Assembly: GCA_036362985.1 (NCBI GenBank)
Contig: JAYGXS010000003.1
Coordinates: 42,306,749 to 42,370,748 of the forward strand
Direction of reading: 5' to 3'
From: Ligula intestinalis
Taxonomy: Eukaryota > Platyhelminthes > Cestoda > Diphyllobothriidea > Diphyllobothriidae
DNA: 64,000 nt
The position numbers and the translations under genes are program-made. A model generated the notes under the pieces. That model saw nothing but the letters and a program-made list of their open reading frames with translations, did no database searches and was not told where the DNA came from. Shown piece after piece: positions 37,609-48,659 of the stretch. How positions within the stretch are numbered: position 1 is the stretch's first letter; the number at the start of each line of letters is the position of its first letter.

Positions 37609-37682
37609 AAAGGCCCAGACACGTGTTTCGCTGGTATTCTGCCGCTGCTTGACACAGCTGCGAGGGCTCCGGCTCATCAGTT
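37609..37682 (+). repeat. Dispersed repeat R2, copy 2
   Basis: Same unit and orientation as 26934-27012 (AAAGGCCCAGACACGTGTT, then GGTATTCTGCCGCTGCTTGA). It diverges after GGCTCATCAG. Confidence 0.8.
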
Positions 37683-38146
37683 CACTTTCTTTATCTTCAT
37701 AAACATCAGGCGAATAAAGTTCATAGTCCAGGGACCACGTATATTACCTTGCAAGCATCTTTATTTTTAAAATTATCTTTTACATGTTATGATGAAAAAG
37801 CGCGTTGTAATTGTAAATGACACACTTTTTGTAAGAAAACTTCGCGCTTTTTCGTTTTGCAGTGCGTTCTTATTTCACTTGGGACATAAATAAAAAAGTT
37901 CAGTAAATTTTTATTCATAGCATAGTAGATGTTTAAATCTGATGAAATGTTAAGATGAAAAGTTAGTGGGGAGATTCAAGACACATTTGAGGTTTCCCAT
38001 TTTGTTTATTGAGTTAACTTGAGGTGGACAATGCTGTTTTCTAGAAAAAAAGGAGTTCAGTTCAAAACAGTATACTGGGAGTAACGAGAGGTGGAATGGG
38101 GCCAACGTAATTTCAGTGTTGCTGCTTTATTCGTTCGATTCTTTTG

Positions 38147-38308
38147 CATGAACAGGCTTCCTCTACATTAAAAAATGTAGCTAACCTTGACTGCCCGTTT
38201 TCCAATTTTTTGCAATTCCCCCTTTTGCAAAAATCCGGTATTTCTGAACAACGTTAACTTAATTGATAAACGCTAACTACATTTTTTAATGTACAGGAAG
38301 CATGAACA
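38147..38308 (+). mobile_element. MITE-like element, complete copy
   Basis: A 146-bp unit (38155-38300) has imperfect inverted ends of about 30 bp: GGCTTCCTCTACATTAAAAA at the left and the complement of TTTTTAATGTACAGGAAG at the right. It is bounded on both sides by CATGAACA (38147-38154 and 38301-38308). That could be an 8-bp target-site duplication, as made by hAT-type transposases. It has no coding capacity. Each end itself contains the small palindrome CTACATTAAAAAATGTAG. Confidence 0.7.
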
Positions 38309-38425
38309 AGCTTCCTCTACATTAAAAAATGTAGTTAACCTAGATGGCCCGTTTTTCAATTTTTCGCAATTCCCCCTTTTGCAAATACCCGGTATTCCTA
38401 AACAACGTAATTTTAATTGATTAAT
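38309..38425 (+). mobile_element. MITE-like element, second tandem copy lacking its right end
   Basis: Directly follows the first copy after CATGAACA and repeats it at a 154-bp period (GCTTCCTCTACATTAAAAAA, CAATTCCCCCTTTTGCAAA, CCGGTATT). It loses similarity around 38425, before the right inverted end. If this is a true tandem duplication, CATGAACA may belong to the unit rather than being a target-site duplication. Confidence 0.7.
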
Positions 38426-40360
38426 CGCACTATGCTCTCTTTTGTAAGAATGACCACTACTTTATTGCTGTAAGACTTTGTGGCCCGCAGCTTGGGCTGC
38501 GTTTGCGTAACAGTGAGTTACTTGTGAAAATCATTGGATTTCTTGAGTAAGCCCACCCATTATACAATCAAAGTTAATAAGTCCGGTGTAGGAAGTATAA
38601 TGTGTTTGTGCAACTCCTTAGCCAACGGAATTACTTCTTGTAACTAGTAAGCTGTTTCACCCGGTTGCACAATTTTGCACAATTTTTTGTCTTAAAAGTG
38701 TATTAGTTTACCGGGTTAGCGTTCAAAATTGGCATTATTGAACTCATTCGCCTGCGAATTCACTCATTGTGGCAGAATGGCATGTGTTAGCAAGAAATTG
38801 TACTGAACGCAATGATAACTGAAGGATAAGCTAAAAAATATCTGAGAATGTTCAGGCATTAACTAAATTTCACGCCATTTTGCGGGCTCAATGCGGCTAT
38901 TTAAACAATTCTAATAAATTAACCATCATGTTTTAATTAATATATGGCGAGCTTTTGGGGATTTTTTGCCACCCTCCTAGTTCCCACACAAAGCCAGTCA
39001 TGTAAATAAGTACCCTGCCAGCACACTGCCCCGGAATCGGCGGGGCTGGCGATGGGGCAATCCGGGGCCAAGGGCCTTTATGGACGCATTAAATTTACTG
39101 CGAATATTTTTCAAAATCTATTTTTATGTCAAAAAAAGTATCAATAACCATTATTTTGCGTCTCGTTCTTTGACGAAACAATCAAATTGGAGGTTAAAAT
39201 GAGAAAATAGGGGCACACTGTGCGAAAATATTTTCCAAAGGCAGGGCGGTCTGAGTTTAAATCCCCGTCCTCTGGCCCCATTCATGTGCCATTGAATTGG
39301 ACGAGGCCATAGGACGGGCATTTCATCTATCGGTTATTGATCAATACTCGATGTATACAGATAAATGTATGCGTTATATGTATTAATCGATGTCAAGGAA
39401 GTTCATACTTTCGTCGTCCTTAAGGTACGTCAGCTTTATAGCATTAATGGTTTTTATGGCGCAAATCATAAAGCTCCGAGATTTTACTAAGTTATTTCTC
39501 TTTAAATGTAGAAATAGGTAAAAAAAAAGAGGGTAAAAAAGATGATTAACTATAAAGATGCGTTAAATGGCATCAAAAATAAATGAAAAAACAAAGGAAA
39601 ATTGAGAAAGCTTTTGAAATTACAATGTTTAAGGCAGTTAGTATACACATGAACATACGTTGTAGTATTTCTTACTACCGGAGGCCTTGACGAATCCGTT
39701 GCGTGAACTGATAACAAAGGAAGACGTCGACTCTCGGCAGATAGAATAGATATTTCTTCTAAAAGTCGATTAAACTCAGTGTGTAGTGCAGATGGAACTT
39801 TCTTATTCTCTGACATTGGGACACGCAGACGGAATGAGAACGGAAGGGGCAGATTTGTAGATAGGTTTATTGGAACGATATGTAAACAATGGGACCAGTA
39901 AGAAAATGGAATTAAGCGAAGTGATAGCGGTCCGGCACGTGAATTGAAGGGCGTCAATCCTCAAATCCAGAGAGTGATCTGGCTCGGTCCTGGAAGAAAA
40001 CAAAACCAAAAAAAGAGACCGACCTTGAAAACATTCAAACAACCCCTAGACTCAGTGGGTCGGGTTGGCCCGTTACACACGTTTATGAATGGTAGTGCCT
40101 GACCTTATACTCAAAAAATTCACACTTACTTCGTGAGTTAATTGGTGTATACAAACAAATAGACCAACAAGCTTAAGGTCGTCAAAAATGAAATCTTTTT
40201 GGTTTTCTCTACCTCAATTCAAATTATTGTAAAAGCATTTATGCATACAAATTTAAACGCGCTAAATGTTGTAAGCAGCGGAAGTATATCAAGATAAGGA
40301 AATGTGAAGTTGACTAAATTCGAATTTTATCTTTAGTAAGAGGTTTTGCAGAGTTGCTTG
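38426..40360. other. Mostly gene-free; GC-rich patch and one candidate exon
   Basis: Contains a GC-rich patch at about 39018-39080 (CCCCGGAATCGGCGGGG), a weakly B-box-like GAGTTTAAATCCCC near 39251, and the exon candidate near 39816. Nothing else is recognised. Confidence 0.4.
39672..39992 (-). CDS. Candidate 5' coding exon of an unknown minus-strand gene
   Basis: On the minus strand a good acceptor (TTTTGTTTTCTTCCAG, ending near 39993) precedes an ATG at 39816 that opens MSENKKVPSALHTEFNRLLE, followed by an acidic and basic amphipathic stretch (EISILSAESRRL). The frame stays open to 39550, but the composition becomes low quality after about residue 50, near a weak donor (CCG|GTAGTA, about 39678). 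No family is recognised. It could be a real first coding exon or a chance ORF. Confidence 0.22.
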
Positions 40361-40513
40361 ATTTGAGTTGACCGAATTGTTCAAAAACTTGTGGCTTTTG
40401 GCGGGATTTGTACTCGTGCATCAAAGAAGGCCTCCGGTAAAGGCCTTCTCTGATGCACGGGTTCAAATCCCGCCAAACACCACGAGTTTTTTCGCAATTG
40501 GTTCAACTCAAAT
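40361..40513. repeat. Long near-perfect inverted repeat (73-bp arms) containing a tRNA-like B box
   Basis: The left arm 40361-40433 and right arm 40441-40513 are reverse complements without net insertion or deletion, separated by CCGGTAA. About a dozen mismatches were seen. The right arm contains GGGTTCAAATCCCGCC, like the T-arm of a tRNA (B box). The transcript of either strand would form a hairpin of over 70 bp. It does not fold as a tRNA. Confidence 0.88.
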
Positions 40514-40514
40514 T

Positions 40515-41275
40515 TTATATTTGTTAACCGCAGGAAGGCACTGTTCTAAAAAAACTTAGTATCGAACTTAAATCGTGTTCATGTGCGCAGATAGAATGCA
40601 AAATTTCTTGATGTTGAAGGCAGACACTATCCCTTTAGGGCAACAGGTAGTTATGTTTTGAAAATGATCGTGAACTCAGAAATAAATTGCTAACAAACTC
40701 CTACGACGAAAATGGACGCAGCGTTTAACGGGCGTGAGATCTTGACATCGCAGAAGACAGAATTGACTTCAGGTGATGGTCAGTAATCAACGAAACTGGC
40801 GCAGTGTAGACTGTGATCGTCTGTATGCCTGCCATAGTTTGAATAGCTGGAGGTTTCTGAGGGACAGCAGGCAGGGGAAATAGTTTCAAGAACGTCTCCT
40901 GAACTTCTGATGGTTCTTTCTCAGAGTCACGAATATAGCCGCTCGGGAAAGGTTAGGTTAATAGGATCGAATCAGTGTTAAAATAAATGTGCAGTCTTCA
41001 CTTCAAAGCCGATAGACTAGGTTACGATTATTTTTCAATTGACAAGTTATTCCAAAGAAACATATGCCTAAAAGTGGATAATACATGAAGTTAGATAAGT
41101 ATGACCAATTAAATTCACTTAAGGGACTACAGTCTCTAGTTTAGGTAGAAGTCGCCTATGAGGCTTTTTTTCAAATGCGCTACTAAGATCAAATTAGATT
41201 ACAACCGCAGATACCTGATCATTACGAAGGGGAGCTGATATATTTAGAAAAGGCATGTGGCATATTTCACAAGAA
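40515..41275. other. Gene-free stretch before LINE fragment
   Basis: No recognisable coding. It may include unrecognised 5' sequence of the plus-strand LINE fragment that follows. Confidence 0.4.
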
Positions 41276-41279
41276 CGGT

Positions 41280-41780
41280 GTGGTATATGCAATGTTGGTG
41301 AGGGTTAAGAGTCGGATTGCTGATGTCAAAATCTGTAAAAGTTATAAGGTTTACAGGCGATCTGAACATTTTGAATTCAACCAAAACCTCGCAGATCACC
41401 AATTCGAGCAAGTGAATGAAATAAGGGATATAGGTGTTTGTATGACGTCCACTCTCAAACCATTTACTTATTGTGTCAAAACTGCAAACAGAGCTATCGG
41501 CATCATAAGAGCGAATAGAAGATTCTTCCTCTATTTTGATGCGGAGCTTATTCGTCGAGTGTTTGGAAAATTTGTCCGGCCGATGTTAAAATACTGCGTT
41601 CAGTCATGATGCCCCTGGATGAAGCAAGATTACGCAACACTGAAGAAAGTTTTACGAAGGGCAACCAAATTAGTCAGTGGCTTGGAAGGCCGACTGTAGG
41701 AGAGGCGACTAGAAAGACTCAGACCTCTTCCTCTCTTTTATAAGCTGTACATTGTATCAAAATCATCCTATCAACCAACG
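41280..41780 (+). pseudogene. CR1-like LINE fragment (RT C-terminal region), plus strand
   Basis: The frame 41280-41609 contains RDIGVCMTSTLKPFTYCVK, NRAIGIIRANRRF and RRVFGKFVRPMLKYCVQS, the typical region just after the RT palm of CR1-like ORF2 (KDLGV...FV.PHLEYC..W). It continues beyond a TGA as CPWMKQDYATLKKVLRRATK and RLRPLPLFYKLYIV, interrupted by stops. Upstream RT motifs are absent, so this is a 5'-truncated, old copy. Sequence to about 42150 may be its 3' part. Confidence 0.75.
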
Positions 41781-42239
41781 GTTTAATTTTTAAAGAAAAA
41801 GCTTTTTTTCTTCGTTTTTATTCACTTCTTACCACAGTACTTAGTTTGCAATAAAGGGGCCTTCCAAGCCTAAAATATGAATTTATTTATTCATGGATAT
41901 GATCATGGTCTTCAAATTCGTCAGGGGAATAGACTCTGCTCTTAAGATGGCTGATTTTTTTTAATTGGCAGAATCGACACAGCTCCCAGATCGCCCATAC
42001 AAACTACAGAAATACCATGCCAAACTAGGAGTCATTGAAGACTCGAACAAACTACCTACATCAGTTGCTCCTGTTGACAGCGTTGACGTATTTAGGATAC
42101 TTGATAATAATTTACTTGAAAGTCATACCTTTGGTACACCACAACGATAAATATAATATACATATATGGCTCTAAACATATACATGATTTGCCAGAACCT
42201 ACATGCAAATAAGACTTCCAAAAGCTCTGCCCATCTCCC

Positions 42240-44330
42240 TTATTTATACTGAGTGGTACTGAATAAATCAGTCGGTACGTAAGTTTCTAAGCCATCCAGT
42301 TCAGTTTTATTGAGGGGAAGATAGGCAAACACCTTTGAGCTCTGTCTAGCGAAATTGTAGACTGAACAACGCAGTGGATGCCTTTGAGGGTAGTCGAGAC
42401 GGCTGACAGCTGTTAACGGACGATGGTCGTCACTCAACAGTAAATAGCGAAGATGCTTAGGTTCGAGCTTGACGCCCATGTGAACTATGTAGGAAACAGA
42501 TAATGCTAGACATGCGGCCTCACAGGAAAGCCCTATAAAGAACCTTTAATTTTTGGAAAAGATGCCTGCATAAGATCCGAAAGGACAAACTAGCTTACGT
42601 GTAGGACGAAAGATATATGGTTGACCATCAGGGCTCCTCCATGTCTGGATCTTTTCATTGTTTCTCGGCCACTAAGACAGACCAAATCGTCGTCGTCCAT
42701 ATTTTGGAGTAATTCGACATGCTGGAAATTATTGAGCGGTCGACCGGAACATGCATTTGTAGGGTGAGAACCGAAATTTCCATGAACGTTTACTTTCAAG
42801 ACAATCAACTTCCGTGAAATTACCACGGAATGCTTATTATACAAATTTTTGTATCACCTGCAACTGTCTGCAACTTAAAAGAAATAGGTCGAGGTTAGTT
42901 AAACGTGAGCCCTGTTCCCTTACAAGTTTTGTTGCCCACACTTTAACCTTATCGAGGGAATTGAGCTCTTTCGCGTTCCAGGGTCTTCATGCTTGAATAG
43001 CAAAATCCAGTTTCGTCTGCACAATTGTTCCAGGGACCTTAGCGAAGTAGTCTTTGTCAAAGGTACAGTTAACCCGTTTGACAAGGTACAAGACGAACAT
43101 TACAGACTTGGCTACTTTTGCACAATGCAGTGAGGACTTAAGCGACATCATGCTCCACAATCCCAAATCTTTCTGCGCGGTCACTTCTTGCAGTTGGATG
43201 CCATTCAGACAGTGAACCACGGGATTCTGAGAGTTGGGTCGGCTAACTCGTAGGATACGGCACTTGTTCTCATTGAAGGGCAAAAGCCAGTCCTTAGACT
43301 ACCTTTGAAGACGGTTTAGGTTTATCTGCAAACGCTCTGTGTCGGCTGCATTTCTGCTGACGTTCGAAATCTTAATATCATCGGCAAACCTAGCGATATC
43401 TTAATCCAGTTCACGGATGCAGTCTTTGACGTACACAATGAACAGTAAATGGCCAAGGACAGAGCCTTGGGGAACAGCGACATGGACAGTGTGAGAGTGG
43501 CCAAGTAGGAAGCTTCGAATCTACTTCAGGAGATTTCTTCAAACACCTATTTGGCTGATTTTGTGCAGAATTTGTTGGGGTAGGGCACCATCGAATGCCT
43601 TCTTGGAGTCCATATAGACTACATGAAGCGGATTTTCTTCATCAACTGCCCCGGTCCAAAGTTACAAACAACGTAGCAAGTATTGCGTGGTGTTAAGGCT
43701 ACTAAGGTTAACCATAATGGCTGTGATCTTCCAGGCCCGGTTCTTTAGGAGAAGATAGAAGTCATAGGACGACCTGATGGGAAGAAGGACTTGTTCGGTG
43801 AGAGATTAACTTAGTGTCAGGGCCATTAATCGCCGTTCGAATGCTTGCTCTGGACCACGTGTGGCTGTTGAACTTCACTCGATGAGCGGAGCATTGAAGG
43901 CACCCATAATCAAGACGTCAGGCAGAGCAGTAAATCTTGCTTAGTCCTCTAGCCGACCCAGCGTCAACTTCGGGATAACTTCTTGGTGGTAGGCAAACGG
44001 TCACAAGTTACAGGCTAGATTATTCCGGTGCTTCTATAGTAAGCCAGATAGCCTCGGTAAAGCAAGCAAACCATTCTGTTTTTCCTGAGACTAGCAATCA
44101 ATGTTTTACGTTGGTTATAACTCCTCCTGCTTTACGCTTTCTCGTCAAAATAAATGAAATCCGGGAAGTGCCACTTCGCGATCATCCACTTTTTCAGACA
44201 GCCAGGTTTCTGTCAACGACTTAATGTCGGGGAAGAGGTCACATATCTGCACTTTCAGTTCATCTAACGTGGACAGTCTGTTGGTGTAGACAAATGTAAC
44301 AGACATATTTTTGGCGGTTTTTGGTATAGT
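42240..44330 (-). mobile_element. CR1-like LINE, degenerate copy with EN and RT pieces
   Basis: Minus-strand LINE remnant. From high to low coordinates: the endonuclease start with LDELKVQICDLFPDIKSLTE (about 44290-44160), GAFNAP (about 43893) where GDFNAP is expected, RT motif A VYMDSKKAFDGALP (about 43600), VPQGSVLGHLLFIVYVKD (about 43470), FADDIKI (about 43400), then the C-terminal region. It is broken by stops and deletions throughout. Confidence 0.8.
42987..43480 (-). pseudogene. LINE reverse transcriptase segment (palm to thumb)
   Basis: Minus-strand reading: QGSVLGHLLFIVYVKDCI, a TAA after ELD, then RFADDIKIS (motif C, FADD intact), LPFNENKCRILRVSRPNS, LNGIQLQEVTAQKDLGLW and FAKVPGTIVQTKLDFAIQA. 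The order is that of CR1-like RTs. At least one in-frame stop separates motif B-C segments, and the flanking parts are in other frames, so the gene is dead. Confidence 0.8.
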
Positions 44331-45089
44331 CCAATTTTAACCTTCGTGGAAGGAACCAGTTGAGCCTTCATTCGAATTGGTTCTGTCCAATAAATACGAG
44401 GACGCTGCATTATATGGTATTGTATATCATCAAATTTTTCTCTTTTTTTAATTTCAGTCTCATTCCGAGAACTAACTGTTGGGTTTTTATACTCTCCGTT
44501 GGCCTATAATCCGGTGTAAAAAATGCCATTATTGTTATCCTTGATTGTGAATGGTCGTAGAAGAATGAGTTTAACTTTTTGTTGATTTCCTTGCACTACT
44601 TTTAGTGGTCGGGGCTGTGTACGTTCCGATATATAATTTGGGCACATATCTGCGCATGATCATGACTGTTACTATAGTCTATTAATTGTCAGATATTGTA
44701 ATACTGAATAATGTGCACGAGCGATACTTGCCGGAAGATTGTGGCAACTAATGATTACATGAGCAATCATAACCAACTTAGCCAATCAGATGCCGCGAAA
44801 GCACCATCGCGAGAAATCTACCAATGGCGCTGCACATTCCGCTTAATTTGCTGTTGATTTTCTAATCAGTGTACTGTACGTGAAACCCTACCACGTGACC
44901 GAATCTCGTCGAGGGTTTCATTTCATAGTTTATGCTACTGTTTACTTACCCTTATTCAGTCTTATCTTACTTCCTAATCAACCACTTTCATTCCAGTCTC
45001 CATATGACATATACTGCCTAGAATATTGTGAAAGTATGTATGTGAAATGCACCATATGGGCCTGCTACTTCTGCAGTTTAAAGGGATGA

Positions 45090-45215
45090 CCTCGCAGATG
45101 ATCCGTCCTATTAACTCTGAAGAATTCATCAAATTCTAAAGTGCACTCCCGGTCTCTGACAATTCGGTAGGTTCGGATGAGTTCACCACGGAGTTGCCTG
45201 TAACTGAGAGGAAAT
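45090..45215 (-). pseudogene. CR1-like LINE fragment (post-RT region)
   Basis: The minus strand reads FPLSYRQLRGELIRTYRIVR then DRECTLEFDEFF, the hallmark segment (FPLSYRRLRGDLI.TYRI) found after the RT in CR1-like ORF2. It is isolated from any other LINE piece in the correct order, so it is an independent fragment. Short and degenerate, but the motif is clear. Confidence 0.75.
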
Positions 45216-46160
45216 AAATAGTAAATAAATCGTATATTTAAGGACGAATAGGCCCTTTCATTACAAATTGAGTGCTGTCATAAAAATAAACACAAAGCTA
45301 ACATTCACAGCTGCGTGTTAGCAACTGTATAACAACATGAAGAAGTAGTATGTTACGTGTAGTAAGATATGAAGTCTGATCCGATTTACAATGGAATCTT
45401 ATGCAGTAAAAAAATACTTTGGAGGCAGAGCTCAGCGAGTCACTGATTTTTAAATAAAATGTAAACGAAAAAACTGCTAACATTTACTTGTAATGATATG
45501 AGGCACTTAGGTGGGCTAATGATGTTGAGGGTCCGGAAAGCTTATTGTCGTAGGAAAATCGTATTGTATCATGGTGGTGATATAAGACGGGAAAAATGAG
45601 GTCGAAATGAGAAGAGGACAGTAGAAGTCAAGGCAAAATCACCGCGATGCGACCCACCAGAATTCAGAGTCCACTGACAAGTTCGCGACAGCGTAAGAAG
45701 CCACGATTATTTGTAATAGCGACCTCGAAGACTACCCCCGGGGTTGCAAAATGGAGACGGGTTTGCAGCATTTGTAAATGATGCTTGACTCTGCAGAGGA
45801 AAAGGTATACATATTTAGAGACTACTTTACTATCCTGGGAAGAGCTTTAAATGCCAGGAGGACCCTTTTCGCAATATACAATTTGCGTGTTTGGGAAGGA
45901 AACAGACATAAACGACTTTATTTTCTCCAAATCTAACTGTTTACGTTATTTAAGTATCAGTATCAGTTTATTGAGGGATATTTAGGTAAATTGCTTTTGA
46001 GTTCCCTCGTTGTGCATGTGTGTCATGGTAACAGAAAAAGGCTATCTCAGTTTTTTGGTGAGGCCAATTGTCCTGAGTCATGAGGTGGTAAAAAAGGAGA
46101 CAGTTAAAAAACTCCGAAGGATTTTTAGGAGAAAAACTGTTCCTCTTGTGGGGGGTGAGG
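45216..46160. other. Gene-free stretch
   Basis: Nothing recognised. Its right part probably includes the 3' non-coding tail of the next LINE copy. Confidence 0.4.
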
Positions 46161-46440
46161 TGTGGGGTTTAGGAGAAAAATTTCGCTCTTGGGGGGGAGG
46201 GTTCAGCGGGTAGAGCATTGCAAAGGTCATCAGGATCATCACCAAGTGTGGAAGATGCGGCCTGATTCTTCCTTGCTGATGGCAGAGTTCGCCAAAAAGA
46301 CTGGGAAAACAGATATATCCGCCCAGATCGTCGACAGTCCATTGCTGGTCGAATCAAGGGTAGGTGTTTAGGCCACCAGGTTCGGCTGATAAGATCGCTG
46401 ACGTTACGCAGATAGCCAAATAGGGAAGATCGTGGAGACT

Positions 46441-47700
46441 TTAGCATGAGAAAAATGCCTCTGACAATCGGTAATGTAGACAATAATTTACTTTCGATTG
46501 GAAGATTGTGCCAAATAAAAGCATATTTCGAAGCAAAAGGTGAGAAATGTTTGCTGTTGTGCAGATAATCCTTTTCAAGCACGGACGCCAGGCCTGGACG
46601 GCATACTGCAAGTAGGGCCAAACAAATGCTCCGTACGTTTTTCTGAAGAGTTCCTTGTCGCAGTTGCTGAATCTCCGTATAATTGCAAACAGCACCTTTG
46701 CCGTGTCTGTAGACACTGTGAAGATGGTTTAAGCGAGAAGTTTATAAGAACACTGAGGTTTTTTTGTTCGTCAAAAGTTGAAAGGCGAAGCCCATCAAGG
46801 AGGTATTCGAAGGAATCATCCCTTTCTTTGGTCCCCCTAGTACGGAGTCTTCAAACCACACACTTATTTACGTTGAAATGTAAAAGCTATCGAGCAGACC
46901 AGCTGCTAAGTCGATTGAGACTCACTTGAAGTTCTTTCCTATCGGCGTCAGACCTGATGACTCTTAGAGTTTGAAATCGTCATCAAACATGATGGCGCTG
47001 CAACCCAGGTCGTCGACACAGTCATTGATATAAATTAGGAAGCCCAGTGGTCCTAAGACAGAGCCTCAGGAAATGACACTTAGAACAAATGTGGGGGTTG
47101 ACTTCGAGTCACCGAAGCACACAGTTTGCGATTGCCCTGCGTGAAAATCTGTGATCCGTGACAGCAGATTTCCTCTCATTCCAATTTCCAATAATTTATA
47201 CATATGACGATTATGGGGGACGCTCTTGGACGTCTTCATGAAATTCGTATATATGACGTCAACATTACCATCGTCATCCAGTGCGCCAGTTCACTGCTCA
47301 GTTGACAGCAAAAGGCTGGAAATACAAGAGCGGTTCTCTCTGAGGTCGTGTTGGAGCCCTGATAGTAAGTAGTTCTCTTACAGGAACTTCATTTTCGCCT
47401 TCTTTAATTATCATTGAGAGTTTGCTTGCCAATTCTTTCTAGCATTTGGCCGGTTTACTGTCTGGACTGGATGACTTCGCTTTCTTGAGGCTTTGTAGCT
47501 CTCTTTCAACTATAGAGGTTGAGAATAATACAGACTGAAGCGCTGGACCAGCATCTACAAAAGCATTGTTAAAAAAGTCAAACTGAAACTCGGTTACCCT
47601 AGCGAATACCGAGGCAAAGAACCGGCTACAGTACTCGGCTTTCTTGCCATCCTCGACTAATTCCATGCCATTATCTTCCTTAAGGACTGCGACTGTGTCC
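46441..47700 (-). pseudogene. LINE linker, reverse transcriptase and C-terminal region
   Basis: In order on the minus strand: VEDGKKAEYCSRFFASVFAR and VERELQSLKKAKSSSPDSKP (EN-RT linker, 47666-47439). Next comes the RT with NFMKTSKSVPHNRHMYKL, QTVCFGDSKSTPTFVLS and GSVLGPLGFLIYINDC, then a mutated motif C reading FDDD where FADD is expected (about 46985). Last is the C-terminal region FRKTYGAFVWPYLQYAVQAW (46640-46600). Many stops and frameshifts. Motif order and spacing are those of CR1-like ORF2. Confidence 0.8.
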
Positions 47701-48091
47701 TTGTTTTTTTACTCTTATATTAATATAGAGGAATAGACTCTTGAGCTTTTTTTCAGCCTGTTAGAAGGTTCTTAATTCATTGTTTTTCCTTGCCTGACAA
47801 ATCGATTTTTTACCGCATTTCTTTGGCGACGGAATTCATCGAGGTGTACTGGTGACCCAGTTTCCCTGAATGACTTCCTTTTCTTAGTTGTCTTGTTAAA
47901 TTGCATGTTAAGATCTCTTGTCAAGCAAGCAGAGTGACTAGTCGTCTCATGTACCTTGACCAGACAACAACACTTAATCAGATCTAATGCAATCGTTTTG
48001 AAACATCTCCAGTCGTCCTGAGAACCCCCTTTAGCAGACAGTCCAGATTTACGAACGATAGTGCATTCCTCATCGAATTAATATCTGCCTT

Positions 48092-48390
48092 CTATATATT
48101 TGGCCGGCCCTCCGTTTTCCTCAGACGTTGAGAACTCTGTAAGTAATTCCACTCTAGCGTCGCATGGTCACTCTTACCGAGCGGGGCACTGGAGTGCACT
48201 TCATCAATATAAGATAATTCCTTCGTAAAAATCAGATCCAAGTAACTAGCGATCTGGTTCATTCCAAATCTGGTTAGTGACATAGTGTGCTGTGCCAAAG
48301 GGAGATCGGGTGTGAATTCCATACACAAAGAACTAAAGGAAGTTGATGCCCCGTTCACTGTCAGCTTTTCCCAGTCTACACGGGTGTGTT
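48092..48390 (-). pseudogene. LINE endonuclease C-terminal part
   Basis: The minus strand reads VDWEKLTVNGASTSF, TPDLPLAQHTM, RFGMNQIASYLDLIFTKE and SAPLGKSDHATLEW. These are the C-terminal half of an AP-endonuclease-like domain, including the LDLIFT and SDH motifs. The N-terminal half (LNARS, TETWL, GDFN) is missing upstream because the element is broken there. Confidence 0.78.
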
Positions 48391-48493
48391 TTCACGCGGA
48401 AACGGAAGACCGGTTAAAGGACTACTGAAACGTTGTAAGTAGGCGGTTATAGTAAGTTATTTATACATATAGTGTATTATATATGTATATTTT

Positions 48494-48531
48494 AAGGGTA
48501 ACAGGCAAGAAATGCCCTTGAAGACCCTATT
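48494..48531 (-). promoter_or_regulatory. LINE 3' UTR stem-loop-like tail
   Basis: AGGGT at one end pairs with ACCCT at the other, and an inner GGC with GCC (AAGGGTAACAGGC...GCCCTTGAAGACCCT). Nearly the same structure recurs at 63801-63833. Conserved 3' structures are used by LINE RTs to recognise their RNA; the role here is inference. Confidence 0.45.
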
Positions 48532-48659
48532 AATGTAACGCAAGCAAGGTTATTCTTACAGTTAATGTGCAGTCGGGGGGAGACATCTGATATCACAACA
48601 GAATTTCGACTGAATTTTCACGGCAAAGAATGAAACCGGTCTAAAGCCAGAAAAATTGT

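Larger units (their letters stand above)
46170..48400 (-). mobile_element. CR1-like LINE, old degenerate copy
   Basis: Minus-strand EN-RT LINE remnant. The 5' break is inside the endonuclease, at VDWEKLTVNGAS (about 48385), less than 100 bp from the 3' end of the younger LINE at 48.45-52.74 kb. Pieces follow in correct order down to about 46170, where the 3' end is not sharply defined. Confidence 0.8.

Noticed and set aside
46944..46968. CTGATGACTCTTAGAGTTTGAAA as a hammerhead
   Set aside because: Three extra bases separate the small stem from GAAA, and the stretch lies inside LINE RT coding sequence.
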